DNA of 64,000 nt from Scatomonas sp963930955. Lineage in GTDB: Bacteria > Bacillota > Clostridia > Lachnospirales > Lachnospiraceae. The stretch spans positions 1,674,001 to 1,738,000 of the forward strand of contig OZ006967.1 in assembly GCA_963930955.1 (NCBI GenBank), given 5' to 3'. The translations under genes and the position numbers were made by a program. A model generated the notes under the pieces. It was not told where the DNA came from. It worked only from the letters and a program-made list of their open reading frames with translations, and made no database searches. This document shows positions 56,639 through 64,000 of the stretch, piece by piece (the first letter of the stretch is position 1; the number at the start of each line of letters is the position of its first letter).

Positions 56639-58823
56639 ATGCTGATCTATGATGGTACAAAAGCGGATTTTTTAACCAGTGTGGAGCGGGATACGATCGC
56701 CCTGGAAATAGAAAAAAATATATACGAAAAAATAAAGCGCCATACAGCCAGAAGCGAATTCAGGGCCTGGGAAAATTCCATGGAATACATGTATAAGGTT
56801 CTAAACGATCACGAGATTCCCGAAAATGCAGGAGTGGCCATTGAGTATAATATTCCGCAGACGGCTAAATGAGTTGATTTTCTGATTTCCGGTTACGGAA
56901 CCAAAAAAGAAGGAAACGTTGTCCTGATCGAATTGAAACAGTGGGATGAACTGCAGGAGGTTCCCGGAAGAGACGGGCTGGTAGAAACTTTCACAGGCAA
57001 CGGGCGCCGTCAGGTCGTGCATCCTTCTTATCAGGCCTGGTCCTATGCGGTATTGATCCATGACTATAACCGTTCGGTGCAGGAGGGAATGATTTCCTTA
57101 TTTCCCTGCGCGTATCTGCACAATTACAGAAGGAGCCAGGAGGACCCCCTGGATGCGGAACAGTACGGGCCCTATCTGGAAGAAGCGCCGGCCTTTACAA
57201 GGGGTCAGGTGGAAAAACTCAGGGATTTTATCAAAAAAAGTATACGGACCGGCGATGATATCGATCTGATATACAGAATTGACGAAGGACGCATTAAACC
57301 CTCAAAAAGTCTGCAGGATTCCATAGCAAAAATGCTGAAGGGCAGCAGGGAATTTGTAATGCTGGATGAACAGAAGGTTGTCTATGAAGAAATCCTGGAC
57401 CAGGCAAGAGCATCTTGCAGAGATGGACAAAAGAGGGTCATCCTTGTTAAAGGAGGTCCCGGTACGGGAAAAAGCGTAGTGGCAGTCAATCTTCTGGTTC
57501 AGCTGACCGGAGAAGAGCAGTACTGCCAGTACATTTCCAAGAATTCAGCCCCAAGATATGTAGCATCAGTGTACAAGGGGCAACACGCTCCAAACCGCGT
57601 AATTTCGGTGATTTTCTGTGTTATCCTCAATCGGCGTACGTCCAGTACGCCTCTATCGTCTGCCTTGAAAATCACCGAAATTCCTGCGGTTGGAGTCTTC
57701 GAGTCGTGAAGGTGCTGATTTGAGCCCCTTCAAGGCACTTGATCGACGCGTACAGAGACGTACGCGGAGGGAAAGTAACGCAGAAGGAGCTCAAATCAGC
57801 CCTTCAACGACCGTATTGTCCCCTTGTACACTGATGCTATATCAGGCGAAGCTGAAAGGGAGCATGCGAAAGAGCAGCATCGATAACCTTTTCAAGGGCT
57901 CCGGTGTTTTTGTCAACGCCGAAAAGAATATCGTGGATACGGTCCTGGTGGATGAAGCCCACCGCCTGAACGAAAAATCCGGTATACGCCATAATCTGGG
58001 GGAGAATCAGATCCTGGAGATCATCCATGCGGCGAGATGCAGTGCCTTTTTTATTGATGAGAGTCAGAGGGTCACGCTGCAGGATATCGGCAGTGTGGAA
58101 GAGATCCGCAAGTGGGCCGAAAAAGAAGGAGCACAGGTCACAGAGATGGAACTTCTTTCGCAATTTCGCTGCAACGGCTCGGACGGATATCTTGCGTGGC
58201 TGGATCATACCCTGGGAATCCGCGAGACGGCGAACTGGGATATGAAGGAGATCGATTATGATATCCGGATTCTGGATTCTCCCTTTGAACTGCAGGATCT
58301 TATCGTTGAAAAGAACCGGATCTGTCACAACCGGGCCAGGATCCTCGCAGGGTATTGCTGGGACTGGCAGAAGGAGGGAAAAAGCAACCCCAATGTCCAT
58401 GACATTAAAATCGGCGATTTTGAGATCAGCTGGAACCTGAACAATACAAACACCTTTGCCATCGATGAAAACTCTGTGGAAGAAGCAGGCTGTATCCATA
58501 CTTCCCAGGGACTGGAGTTCGATTATGCGGGCGTGATCATCGGAGATGATATGCGCTACGAAAACGGGTCCGTGGTAACAGACTTTACCAAAAGAGCCAT
58601 GACAGATTATTCCCTGAAGGGAATTAAAAAAATGTTTCGGGAAGATCCTGACAGAGCCAGAAAAGAAGCGGATGAAATTATAAAAAATACATACAGGACG
58701 CTTATGACCCGGGGTATGAAGGGCTGTTATGTTTATTGTACAGATCAAAAACTGGCGGAATATTTAAAAGAATGTTTAGCCGGACAGAAGAGAGAGGTAG
58801 AGCATGAATCAGGAAACCATTGA
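56639..58823 (+). pseudogene. DUF2075-type ATPase gene, broken by a stop codon and a repeat insertion
   Basis: Reading one frame from the ATG at 56639 gives a DUF2075 protein with two lesions. First, codon 78 is TGA (56870-56872) where the frame continues directly with VDFLISGYGTKKEGNVVLIELKQWDEL; CGA (Arg) to TGA is the likely change. Second, repeat copy C (57561-57839) splits codon 308; removing 277 bp and keeping one TA joins SKNSAPRYV to YQAKLKGSMRKSS in frame. The repaired gene would have 635 codons, with Walker A KGGPGTGKSVVAVNLL before the insertion and DEAHRLNE, DESQRVTLQD and TSQGLEFDYAGVIIG after it. DUF2075 proteins are P-loop helicase/nuclease-like ATPases often found beside MazG and in defence-type contexts. 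Fragments could still be translated. Confidence 0.88.
57561..57839 (-). repeat. 279-bp cloverleaf repeat, copy C, inserted in DUF2075
   Basis: Inverted orientation relative to A and B. TA borders; ends TAGCATCAGTGTACAAGG and CCTTGTACACTGATGCTA, where G-C at the fifth base pair has become A-T on both sides. Arms I and II carry the same paired states as copy B. The host gene frame proves this is an insertion of 277 bp with TA duplication. Confidence 0.96.
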
Positions 58824-59136
58824 ACAGGTATTAAGATTCCGGGAAGAGCGAAACTGGAAGCAGTTTCATAATCCCAAGGATCTGGCAATTTCCATTTCTC
58901 TGGAGGCAGCGGAACTGTTGGAGATTTTTCAGTGGAGCGGGACCGATGACTGGTGCAGAGAGAAGATGGATAAGATAAAGGAAGAACTGGCAGATGTATT
59001 AAATTACTGTATTCTGATGGCAGATACCTGCGGCCTGGATCTGGATGAGATCGTCAGAGCAAAAATCAGGAAAAACGCGGAGAAATATCCGGTGGAAAAG
59101 GCCTACGGAAAGAAAGAAAAGTATACGGAACTGTAA
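58804..59136 (+). CDS. MazG-like nucleotide pyrophosphohydrolase
   Basis: 110 residues. The MazG metal motif is ISISLEAAELLEIFQW (ExxE) then EELADVLNYCILMAD (ExxD), about residues 30-75. Such small enzymes hydrolyse (d)NTPs to NMP and pyrophosphate. It starts within the last 20 bases of the DUF2075 gene, so it was translationally coupled; its expression now depends on transcripts passing the repeat, or on a new promoter. Confidence 0.92.
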   Translation: MNQETIEQVLRFREERNWKQFHNPKDLAISISLEAAELLEIFQWSGTDDWCREKMDKIKEELADVLNYCILMADTCGLDLDEIVRAKIRKNAEKYPVEKAYGKKEKYTEL

Positions 59137-59161
59137 GGCGAATAAAAATCGCATTTCCCGG

Positions 59162-59191
59162 TTGCGCTCCAGGTGCGATTAATGGTACACT
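59162..59191 (+). promoter_or_regulatory. Possible promoter of the NifX-SlyD fusion gene
   Basis: TTGCGC (59162-59167), 18-base spacer, TACACT (59186-59191). An AATCGCA/TGCGATT hairpin overlaps the spacer. Confidence 0.5.
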
Positions 59192-59248
59192 AGGCGGAGG
59201 ATTTCAAACCTGCCCCGGCAGGATGGAACATAAACAGGAGGATACAAG

Positions 59249-60109
59249 ATGAAGATAGCAGTAACTTACGATAACGGAAATATTTTTCAGCACTTTGGAA
59301 AGACGGAGTTCTTTAAGGTATATAAAGTAGAAGGCAATCAGGTGGTCTCTAGTGAAGTCATCAGTTCCAACGGAACCGGACACGGAGCCCTGGCAGGATT
59401 GCTGGCAGGCCAGTCTGTGGATGTTCTGATCTGCGGCGGCATCGGCGGCGGAGCCCAGGCAGCTCTGGCAGATGCCGGGGTGGAGCTTTGCTCCGGAGCC
59501 CAGGGAGACGCGGATCAGGCAGTGGAAGCATACCTGAAAGGAGAACTGGTTTCCACAGGGGCTAACTGCGATCACCACCATGAAGAAGGCCACAGCTGCG
59601 GCGATCACGAGGAGGGCCATTCCTGCGGAGGCGGCTGCGGGGACAGCTGCGGAGGCGGCTGTGGTTCCCAGCCGGCCCTGACCGGGAAAAATGTGGGAAA
59701 GACCTGCCGTACCCATTACCGGGGCACCTTCAATGACGGCACCCAGTTCGACTCTTCCTATGACCGGGGAGAACCCCTGGAGTTTGTCTGCGGCGCCGGC
59801 CAGATGATCCGTGGGTTTGACGCCGCGGTAGCCGATATGGAAGTGGGTCAGGTGGTAGATGTACACCTGATGCCGGAAGAAGCCTACGGCATGCCGGATC
59901 CAAACGCCATCCTGCACATTGAGATGGCGCAGCTGCCGGGATCCGAGAGCCTGGAAGTAGGACAGCAGGCGTATCTGTCCAATCAGTACGGTCAGCCTTT
60001 CCCGGTGAAAGTGACCGCCAAGGACGAGACCACCATCACTCTGGACGCCAACCACGAGATGGCAGGCAAAGAACTGAACTTCCGCATTGAACTGGTAGAG
60101 GTCCGGTAA
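59249..60109 (+). CDS. Fusion: NifX/NifB-like cofactor domain, His/Cys-rich linker, SlyD-like FKBP isomerase
   Basis: 286 residues. Residues 1-102 match the dinitrogenase Fe-Mo cofactor domain (MKIAVTYDNGNIFQHFGKTEFFKVY, GGIGGGAQAALADAGVEL). Residues about 105-140 are a metal-binding linker with six His and six Cys (HHHEEGHSCGDHEEGHSC, then GGGCGDSCGGGCG). Residues about 147-286 are an FKBP-type prolyl isomerase with the SlyD insert-in-flap domain (YRGTFNDGTQFDSSYDRGEPLEF, GQMIRGFDAAVADMEVGQ, LPEEAYGMPDP-like, LEVGQQAYLSN). SlyD normally has its metal tail at the C-terminus; here it is between two domains. Probably nickel or other metal handling linked to protein folding. RBS AGGAGG. Confidence 0.9.
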   Translation: MKIAVTYDNGNIFQHFGKTEFFKVYKVEGNQVVSSEVISSNGTGHGALAGLLAGQSVDVLICGGIGGGAQAALADAGVELCSGAQGDADQAVEAYLKGELVSTGANCDHHHEEGHSCGDHEEGHSCGGGCGDSCGGGCGSQPALTGKNVGKTCRTHYRGTFNDGTQFDSSYDRGEPLEFVCGAGQMIRGFDAAVADMEVGQVVDVHLMPEEAYGMPDPNAILHIEMAQLPGSESLEVGQQAYLSNQYGQPFPVKVTAKDETTITLDANHEMAGKELNFRIELVEVR

Positions 60110-60115
60110 AAGACC

Positions 60116-60658
60116 ATGGGCTGCGTCTATTTTGTCCGGCACGGACAGACCGTGTGGAATGTGGAAAATAAGATCTGCGGGGCCACGGATATAGCATTGA
60201 CTCCTCTGGGCCATCAGCAGGCTATAGAAACAGGAAAGAAAATTCTGGCGGAGGGGATCCGGGCAGATGAGATCCTGGCCTCCCCGCTGATCCGGGCGGC
60301 GGAAACCGCCCGGCATATTTCCGAGATTACCGGGATACCGGTACGGCTGGAGCCAAGGCTGAAAGAACAGAATTTTGGGAAATGGGAATCCACCGCCCGG
60401 GACGGCCTGGAATTCCGGAAAGCCAAGGAGGACTTCTGCTGCCGGTATGAGGGCGGAGAATCCATGCTGCACCTGGCCCAGAGGATCTACAATCTGCTGG
60501 ATGAGATCCGGGAGGAAGCAGATCGGAAGACCTATATCCTGGTAGCCCACAATGGGATCGCCCGGGTGGTCCAGTCCTATTTTTTTGAAATGACAAACGC
60601 GGAGTACGCCGCCTTTGGAGTGCCCAACTGCGCAGTGCTCCGCTATGATTTTAAGTAA
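60116..60658 (+). CDS. Histidine phosphatase (phosphoglycerate-mutase-like)
   Basis: 180 residues. Catalytic YFVRHGQTVWNVENKICG (phospho-accepting His of RHG), ILASPLIRAAETARHI, LKEQNFGKWES and the second His in YILVAHNGIARVV. This group includes alpha-ribazole phosphatases and broad phosphatases; substrate unknown. It starts 6 bases after the NifX-SlyD gene. Confidence 0.92.
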   Translation: MGCVYFVRHGQTVWNVENKICGATDIALTPLGHQQAIETGKKILAEGIRADEILASPLIRAAETARHISEITGIPVRLEPRLKEQNFGKWESTARDGLEFRKAKEDFCCRYEGGESMLHLAQRIYNLLDEIREEADRKTYILVAHNGIARVVQSYFFEMTNAEYAAFGVPNCAVLRYDFK

Positions 60659-60746
60659 GCGTCAGGACGATGGAATAAATGAGGTCTCCCACAGTTTAAA
60701 TGTTTTATACACAGAACATAAAAAGGCGCCTATGATTCCAAGAAAG

Positions 60747-60779
60747 AACGGAGCAGAATTTTGAATCTGCCCCGTTTTT
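60747..60779. terminator. Terminator between histidine phosphatase and HxlR genes
   Basis: Arms AACGGAGCAGA (60747-60757) and TCTGCCCCGTT (60766-60776) with one mismatch, followed by T-run; A-rich on the other side, so bidirectional. Confidence 0.8.
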
Positions 60780-60781
60780 CT

Positions 60782-61108
60782 TTAACAATTTTGCGCTTTG
60801 TAGCCTTCACCCCATGTCCACATGGAATCCAGGATCGGTTTCAGGCTTTTTCCCAGGTCTGTCAGACTGTACTCCACCCGCGGCGGCACCTCTGCGTACA
60901 CATGGCGATGGACAAGTCCCTTTTCTTCCATATCCCGAAGCTGTGCGGTCAACACTTTTTGTGACACATTGCCGATGGACTTCTTTAACTCCCCGAACCG
61001 CTTTGTTCCGGGCATCAGGTCGCGCAGGATCAGGACTTTCCACTTGTTTCCGATCAGCATGAGCGTTGTTTCTACCGGGCAGGCGGGTAATTCTTTGGCT
61101 TGCTGCAT
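60782..61108 (-). CDS. HxlR-family winged-helix regulator
   Basis: 108 residues from the ATG at 61108 (AGGAAG upstream). HxlR signature: CPVETTLMLIGNKWKVLILRDLMPGTKRFGELKKSIGNVSQKVLTAQLRDMEEKGLV by landmarks (key NKWKVLILRDL and VSQKVLTAQLRDME). The Cys in ACPVE is the conserved position implicated in sensing thiols or aldehydes in this family. Divergent from the split-barrel gene at 61257, which it probably controls. Confidence 0.93.
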   Translation of the reverse strand: MQQAKELPACPVETTLMLIGNKWKVLILRDLMPGTKRFGELKKSIGNVSQKVLTAQLRDMEEKGLVHRHVYAEVPPRVEYSLTDLGKSLKPILDSMWTWGEGYKAQNC

Positions 61109-61166
61109 GAGATCACTTCCTTTCAATAGTATCCTTTTGGTAACTACGGCACAATAAAGTGCTTAC

Positions 61167-61195
61167 TTTACAATTGGTGCTTACGGACTTATTGT
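61167..61195 (+). promoter_or_regulatory. Promoter of the split-barrel gene, with a direct-repeat operator
   Basis: TTTACA (61167-61172), 17-base spacer, TATTGT (61190-61195). GTGCTTAC occurs twice (61159-61166 and 61177-61184), a likely HxlR binding pattern around the -35. Confidence 0.55.
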
Positions 61196-61256
61196 AATCT
61201 TATAAGATAAAAATTGCAATCCCCAAAATCTACATTCAAAATCAGGAGGTATCATT

Positions 61257-61658
61257 ATGAAGGAAGTCGTAAAGTTTTTGCAGGAAAATCCCGTACAGTA
61301 TCTCGCCACCGTAGGCCGTGACGGCAAGGCCAAGTGCCGCCCCTTTATGTTTGCCGGTGAGATGGACGGTAAGCTGTGGTTCAGCACCAACAACCAGAAG
61401 GAAGTCTACAAGGATATGCAGGCCAACCCCAATATCGAGATTTCCGTTTCCAGCCCGGCCTATGCATGGATTCGACTGAACGGTGAAGCCGTATTTGAGA
61501 ACGATATGGCTGCCAAGGAGATGTGCATCCAGAATCCTATCGTCAAGGGCCAGTACGGTGAAGCTGCCAACCCCATTTTCGAGGTGTTCTACCTGAAAGA
61601 TGCCCATGCCGTGATTGCAGACTTCTCCGGTAATCCGCCCAAGGAATATGACCTGTAA
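61257..61658 (+). CDS. Pyridoxamine 5'-phosphate oxidase-like flavin split-barrel protein
   Basis: 133 residues, paralogue of 790-1188. VVKFLQENPVQYLATVGRDGKAKCRPFMFAGEMDGKLWFSTNNQKEVYKDM and AWIRLNGEAVF by landmarks (key YLAT, CRPF, WFSTNNQKEVY). Likely binds FMN and reduces a small substrate. Divergent HxlR regulator and repeats near the promoter suggest induction by an electrophile or oxidant. An FMN riboswitch follows immediately after. Confidence 0.88.
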   Translation: MKEVVKFLQENPVQYLATVGRDGKAKCRPFMFAGEMDGKLWFSTNNQKEVYKDMQANPNIEISVSSPAYAWIRLNGEAVFENDMAAKEMCIQNPIVKGQYGEAANPIFEVFYLKDAHAVIADFSGNPPKEYDL

Positions 61659-61674
61659 GCAGAACTTCCAAAAT

Positions 61675-61786
61675 ATCTTCGGGGCAAGGTGAAATCCCTG
61701 ACCGGCAGTGACAGTCTGCGAACTGCAAAAGCAGCCGAAACGGTGCAATTCCGTTACCGACGGTAAAAGTCCGGATGAGAGAGGAT
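61675..61786 (+). promoter_or_regulatory. FMN riboswitch (RFN element)
   Basis: Landmarks in order: ATCTTCGGGGCAAGGTGAAA (61675-61694), CCTGACCGGC, the AGTCTGCGAACTGCAAAAGCAG region, CGGTGCAATTCCGTTACCGA, and GTAAAAGTCCGGATGAGAGA (61763-61782). All six helices of the RFN element can be drawn. It normally turns genes off when FMN is high. Downstream are not riboflavin synthesis genes but a flavin/ferredoxin protein. Confidence 0.95.
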
Positions 61787-61791
61787 ATGAC

Positions 61792-61834
61792 AAGAGCAGC
61801 CCCGCAAGTGCCAGGTCTTGCTGGGCTTGTTCTT
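61792..61834 (+). terminator. Expression-platform hairpin of the FMN riboswitch
   Basis: Outer arms AAGAGCAGCCC and GGGCTTGTTCTT with one bulge, inner GCAAG/CTTGC. No long U-run follows, so it may act by weak termination or by altering access to AGGAGG at 61855. Confidence 0.5.
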
Positions 61835-61866
61835 AATCCAAATCATATCCCGATAGGAGGTTCCTT

Positions 61867-62487
61867 ATGCAGACGAAAGATTATTTGCAATATATCGCCA
61901 CGAAAATTCACTCTACTGTATTTGCCACCGTGGACGGTGAGGGGCGGCCTGTCACCTGCGCCATTGACATGATGGATTATGATGACAGCGGCTTTTACTT
62001 CCTGACCGCCAAAGGCAAGAACTTTTATGACCGGCTGAAAGCCAATGAGAACATCGCCTTTACCGCTATGAAGGGCGAAGATACCCTGTCCCGCGTGGCG
62101 GTATCGGTACAGGGCAAGGCGAAAGAAATCGGTCCGGACAGCTTGCCAGACCTGTTTCGCAAAAATCCTTATATGGAAAAAATATATCCCGATGTGCGCT
62201 CCCGCAGTGCCCTCACCGTATTCAAAGTTTGCGAGGGGACGGGAGAATGGTTTGACCTTTCCAAGCAGCCAATCGAACGCGCCGGCTTTTCTTTTGGCGG
62301 GGCGCAGGCAAAGGAAACAGGTTACTTTGTAACGGACAAATGTATCGGTTGCAAGCTGTGCTATTCCAAGTGCCCGCAGAAGTGCATTGACATTTCGACA
62401 AAGCCCGTAGTTATACAGCAGGAACACTGCCTGCATTGTGGGAACTGTTATGAAATCTGTCCCGCAGGAGCGATTGAAAGGAGGTAG
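61867..62487 (+). CDS. Split-barrel flavin protein fused to a 2[4Fe-4S] ferredoxin
   Basis: 206 residues. Residues 1-145 are a PNPOx-like flavin barrel (STVFATVDGEGRPVTCAIDMM, GFYFLTAKGKNFYDRLKANENIAFT). Residues about 150-206 are a bacterial ferredoxin, CIGCKLCYSKCPQKCI and CLHCGNCYEICPAGAI, eight cysteines. The fusion should move electrons between ferredoxin clusters and a bound flavin. It is under an FMN riboswitch, which fits FMN as its cofactor. Co-transcribed with the macrodomain gene 4 bases on. RBS AGGAGG. Confidence 0.9.
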   Translation: MQTKDYLQYIATKIHSTVFATVDGEGRPVTCAIDMMDYDDSGFYFLTAKGKNFYDRLKANENIAFTAMKGEDTLSRVAVSVQGKAKEIGPDSLPDLFRKNPYMEKIYPDVRSRSALTVFKVCEGTGEWFDLSKQPIERAGFSFGGAQAKETGYFVTDKCIGCKLCYSKCPQKCIDISTKPVVIQQEHCLHCGNCYEICPAGAIERR

Positions 62488-62491
62488 GGTC

Positions 62492-63265
62492 ATGACACAG
62501 GACGAGAGATTGGACTATCTGCTCCGCTGCCTGCTGGCAGAGCACAAAGAATATGCCGACATCCGCATGCCGGATGCCCTTTCAGAAAAACGAAGGCTTC
62601 TGCGGAGCCTGATGAATGTGCGCCCGCCGGTCCCGGTCAGCGCGGAATTTTTAGCCGTACAGGACGCGTATCTGCAGGAGCGCCTTGCGGAACGGGGTGT
62701 CACGAGGCTGCAAGACCTGACGCCGGTATGCCCCGGCTTGTATCTCTGGCAGGGCGACATTACCACGCTGGCTGCAGACGCCATCGTCAACGCGGCAAAC
62801 CGTCAGATGCTGGGCTGCTTCGCGCCTTGTCACGGCTGTATTGACAACGTCATCCACACCTATGCGGGCGTTCAGCTGCGGTTAGAATGTTTCGAAATGA
62901 TGCAGAGGCAGGGGCATGAGGAAGAAACCGGCCATGCAAAAATCACAAAAGCTTATAACCTGCCCTGTCAGTATGTGCTGCACACCGTAGGGCCGATCAT
63001 TTACGGCAGCGTCGCCGGAACAGACCGGGAACTGCTGGCAGGCTGTTACCGTTCCTGCCTGAAACTGGCGGCGGAACACGGCCTGCGCAGCGTGGCTTTC
63101 TGCTGTATCTCCACCGGTGAGTTTCATTTTCCGGCTGAACTGGCCGCAGAGATCGCTATCGGGACAGTTCGGGAATGGCAGCAGCGAAATCCAGATAAAA
63201 TCGAGGTGATTTTCAATGTTTTCAAAGACAGCGATTATGAAATCTACCGATGCCTGTTACGATAA
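62492..63265 (+). CDS. Zinc-dependent macrodomain ADP-ribosylhydrolase
   Basis: 257 residues from the ATG at 62492 (GAAAGGAGG upstream). Macro fold: WQGDITTLAADAIVNAANRQMLGCFAPCHGCIDNVIHTYAG (key DAIVNAAN and the CFAPCHGCID cysteine/histidine zinc loop), HTVGPIIYG and CCISTGEFHFP. This Zn-macro type removes ADP-ribose from proteins and occurs beside class-M sirtuins. The N-terminal 90 residues are helical. It overlaps the sirtuin gene by 50 bases, so translation is coupled. Confidence 0.92.
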   Translation: MTQDERLDYLLRCLLAEHKEYADIRMPDALSEKRRLLRSLMNVRPPVPVSAEFLAVQDAYLQERLAERGVTRLQDLTPVCPGLYLWQGDITTLAADAIVNAANRQMLGCFAPCHGCIDNVIHTYAGVQLRLECFEMMQRQGHEEETGHAKITKAYNLPCQYVLHTVGPIIYGSVAGTDRELLAGCYRSCLKLAAEHGLRSVAFCCISTGEFHFPAELAAEIAIGTVREWQQRNPDKIEVIFNVFKDSDYEIYRCLLR

Positions 63266-64000
63266 AATATCCCGTCTGAAACAAGAACTGAATACGGCGG
63301 ACGCGGTGGTGATCGGCGCGGGAGCCGGGCTTTCCACTTCCGCCGGGTTTACCTATACCGGCAAACGCTTTCAGAAATATTTCGGGGATTTTATCGCCAG
63401 GTACGGTTTCCGTGATATGTATTCCGGCGGATTCTATCCCTTTGACAGTCTGGAAGAACACTGGGCGTATTGGAGCCGGTATATTTACATCAACCGTTAT
63501 TTGGATGCGCCGAAGCCGGTGTACAGTGACTTGTTCCAGCTCGTGCAGGAAAAAGACTATTTTGTCCTTACAACCAATGTAGATCACCAGTTTCAGAAGG
63601 CCGGATTTGACAAGTATCGGCTGTTCTATACCCAGGGTGATTATGGTTTGTGGCAGTGTTCCAGGCCCTGCCACCAAAAGACCTATGACAACGAAAACAT
63701 TGTCAGGAAGATGCTGGCTGAGCAGAAAGACATGAAAATCCCCACCGAACTGGTGCCGCACTGCCCGGTCTGCGGTGCGCCCATGTCCATGAACCTGCGG
63801 GCGGACGACAGTTTCGTGGAAGATGATGGCTGGCACGCCGCCGCCCGGCGGTATGAAGACTTCCTTCGCCGCCGCGAAGGAGAGCGTATTCTTTTTCTTG
63901 AACTGGGCGTAGGCGGCAATACCCCCGGCATAGTAAAATTTTCTTTCTGGAGGATGACGGCGGAAAATCCCAAAGCAATCTACGCCTGCGTCAACCTGGG
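63216..64000 (+). CDS. Sir2-family (class-M-like, SirTM) protein ADP-ribosyltransferase, 5' part
   Basis: 261 codons to the right edge, no stop reached. Start ATG 63216 with GAGGTGA upstream. NAD site VVIGAGAGLSTSAGFTY (about residues 32-48), FVLTTNVDHQF (about 117-127), and CPVCG zinc cysteines later (with CSRPCH). Where deacetylating sirtuins have the catalytic His before Gly, this reads YTQGDYGLWQC, i.e. Gln, as in class-M sirtuins that ADP-ribosylate instead. Pairing with a Zn-macrodomain supports this. In known examples the target is a lipoylated GcvH-like protein; that gene would lie to the right. Confidence 0.9.
   Translation, partial: MFSKTAIMKSTDACYDKISRLKQELNTADAVVIGAGAGLSTSAGFTYTGKRFQKYFGDFIARYGFRDMYSGGFYPFDSLEEHWAYWSRYIYINRYLDAPKPVYSDLFQLVQEKDYFVLTTNVDHQFQKAGFDKYRLFYTQGDYGLWQCSRPCHQKTYDNENIVRKMLAEQKDMKIPTELVPHCPVCGAPMSMNLRADDSFVEDDGWHAAARRYEDFLRRREGERILFLELGVGGNTPGIVKFSFWRMTAENPKAIYACVNL

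Noticed and set aside
1..64000. CRISPR arrays, rRNA genes, prophage or insertion-sequence transposases
   Set aside because: No regularly spaced short repeats, rRNA landmarks, phage structural genes or transposase motifs were found on either strand.

Overview
The window looks like a chromosomal segment of an anaerobic gut-type Firmicute, most likely Lachnospiraceae (Clostridium cluster XIVa). Supporting signs are strong AGGAGG-type ribosome binding sites, the ylxM-ffh-rpsP-khpA-rimM-trmD / rplS-lepB-ylqF-rnhB-yraN-pgeF order, typical clostridial families (DUF4317, DUF2284, DUF1622, DUF819) and an anaerobic fumarate reductase. The genus assignment is inference. No transposase, phage module or CRISPR array was seen.

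Layout. 1-4.2 kb: end of a SufB/D gene, a flavin split-barrel protein, then a small operon (Cys-rich protein, HAD phosphatase, arginase-fold protein, DUF2284, DUF1622). 4.2-8.0 kb: TPP riboswitch and thiC-thiM-thiE-thiD. 8.0-9.5 kb: DUF4317 and two identical tRNA-Glu genes. 9.6-14.9 kb: a TetR regulator divergent from SCP2, alpha/beta hydrolase, stand-alone condensation domain, acyl carrier protein and acyl-AMP ligase, which looks like a compact acyl-conjugate biosynthesis cluster. 15-20.6 kb: dinB-truA-HAD and a three-subunit fumarate reductase. 20.6-28 kb: a MATE exporter behind a leader terminator, a second type IIA topoisomerase (ParE/ParC-like) and a GH13 glucosidase. 28-33.4 kb: small membrane and zinc-ribbon genes, a metallo-beta-lactamase-fold protein, and a glutamate-cysteine-ligase-like plus ATP-grasp pair. 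33.5-37.9 kb: tRNA-Thr, topB and citrate synthase, with a repeat on each side of topB. 38-47 kb: the conserved SRP / ribosomal / RNA-processing block, interrupted by two zinc-ribbon membrane genes. 47-52.4 kb: a minus-strand peptide-salvage operon (DUF819 transporter, transglutaminase, M20 dipeptidase, dipeptide epimerase). 52.6-61 kb: Lon-like ATPase, SpoU methylase, DUF308 plus a Crp-type regulator, a broken DUF2075 gene with MazG, a NifX-SlyD fusion and a histidine phosphatase. 61-64 kb: HxlR regulator, a second split-barrel protein, then an FMN riboswitch ahead of a flavin/ferredoxin protein, a zinc macrodomain and a class-M-like sirtuin that runs off the end.

The most striking unexplained signal is a family of interspersed repeats. 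Three full copies, each exactly 279 bp including flanking TA (33616, 36166, 57561), share terminal inverted repeats and two long internal hairpins, giving a three-way or cloverleaf fold. The copies differ at few sites, and four pairs of differences are compensatory across stems. Four shorter relatives (10241, 28535, 29072, 45750) look like deletion products or half ends. The copy at 57561 splits a DUF2075 gene; removing 277 bp, leaving one TA, restores the reading frame exactly. This indicates a mobile, non-coding, TA-targeting element (MITE-like) under pressure to keep a folded structure.
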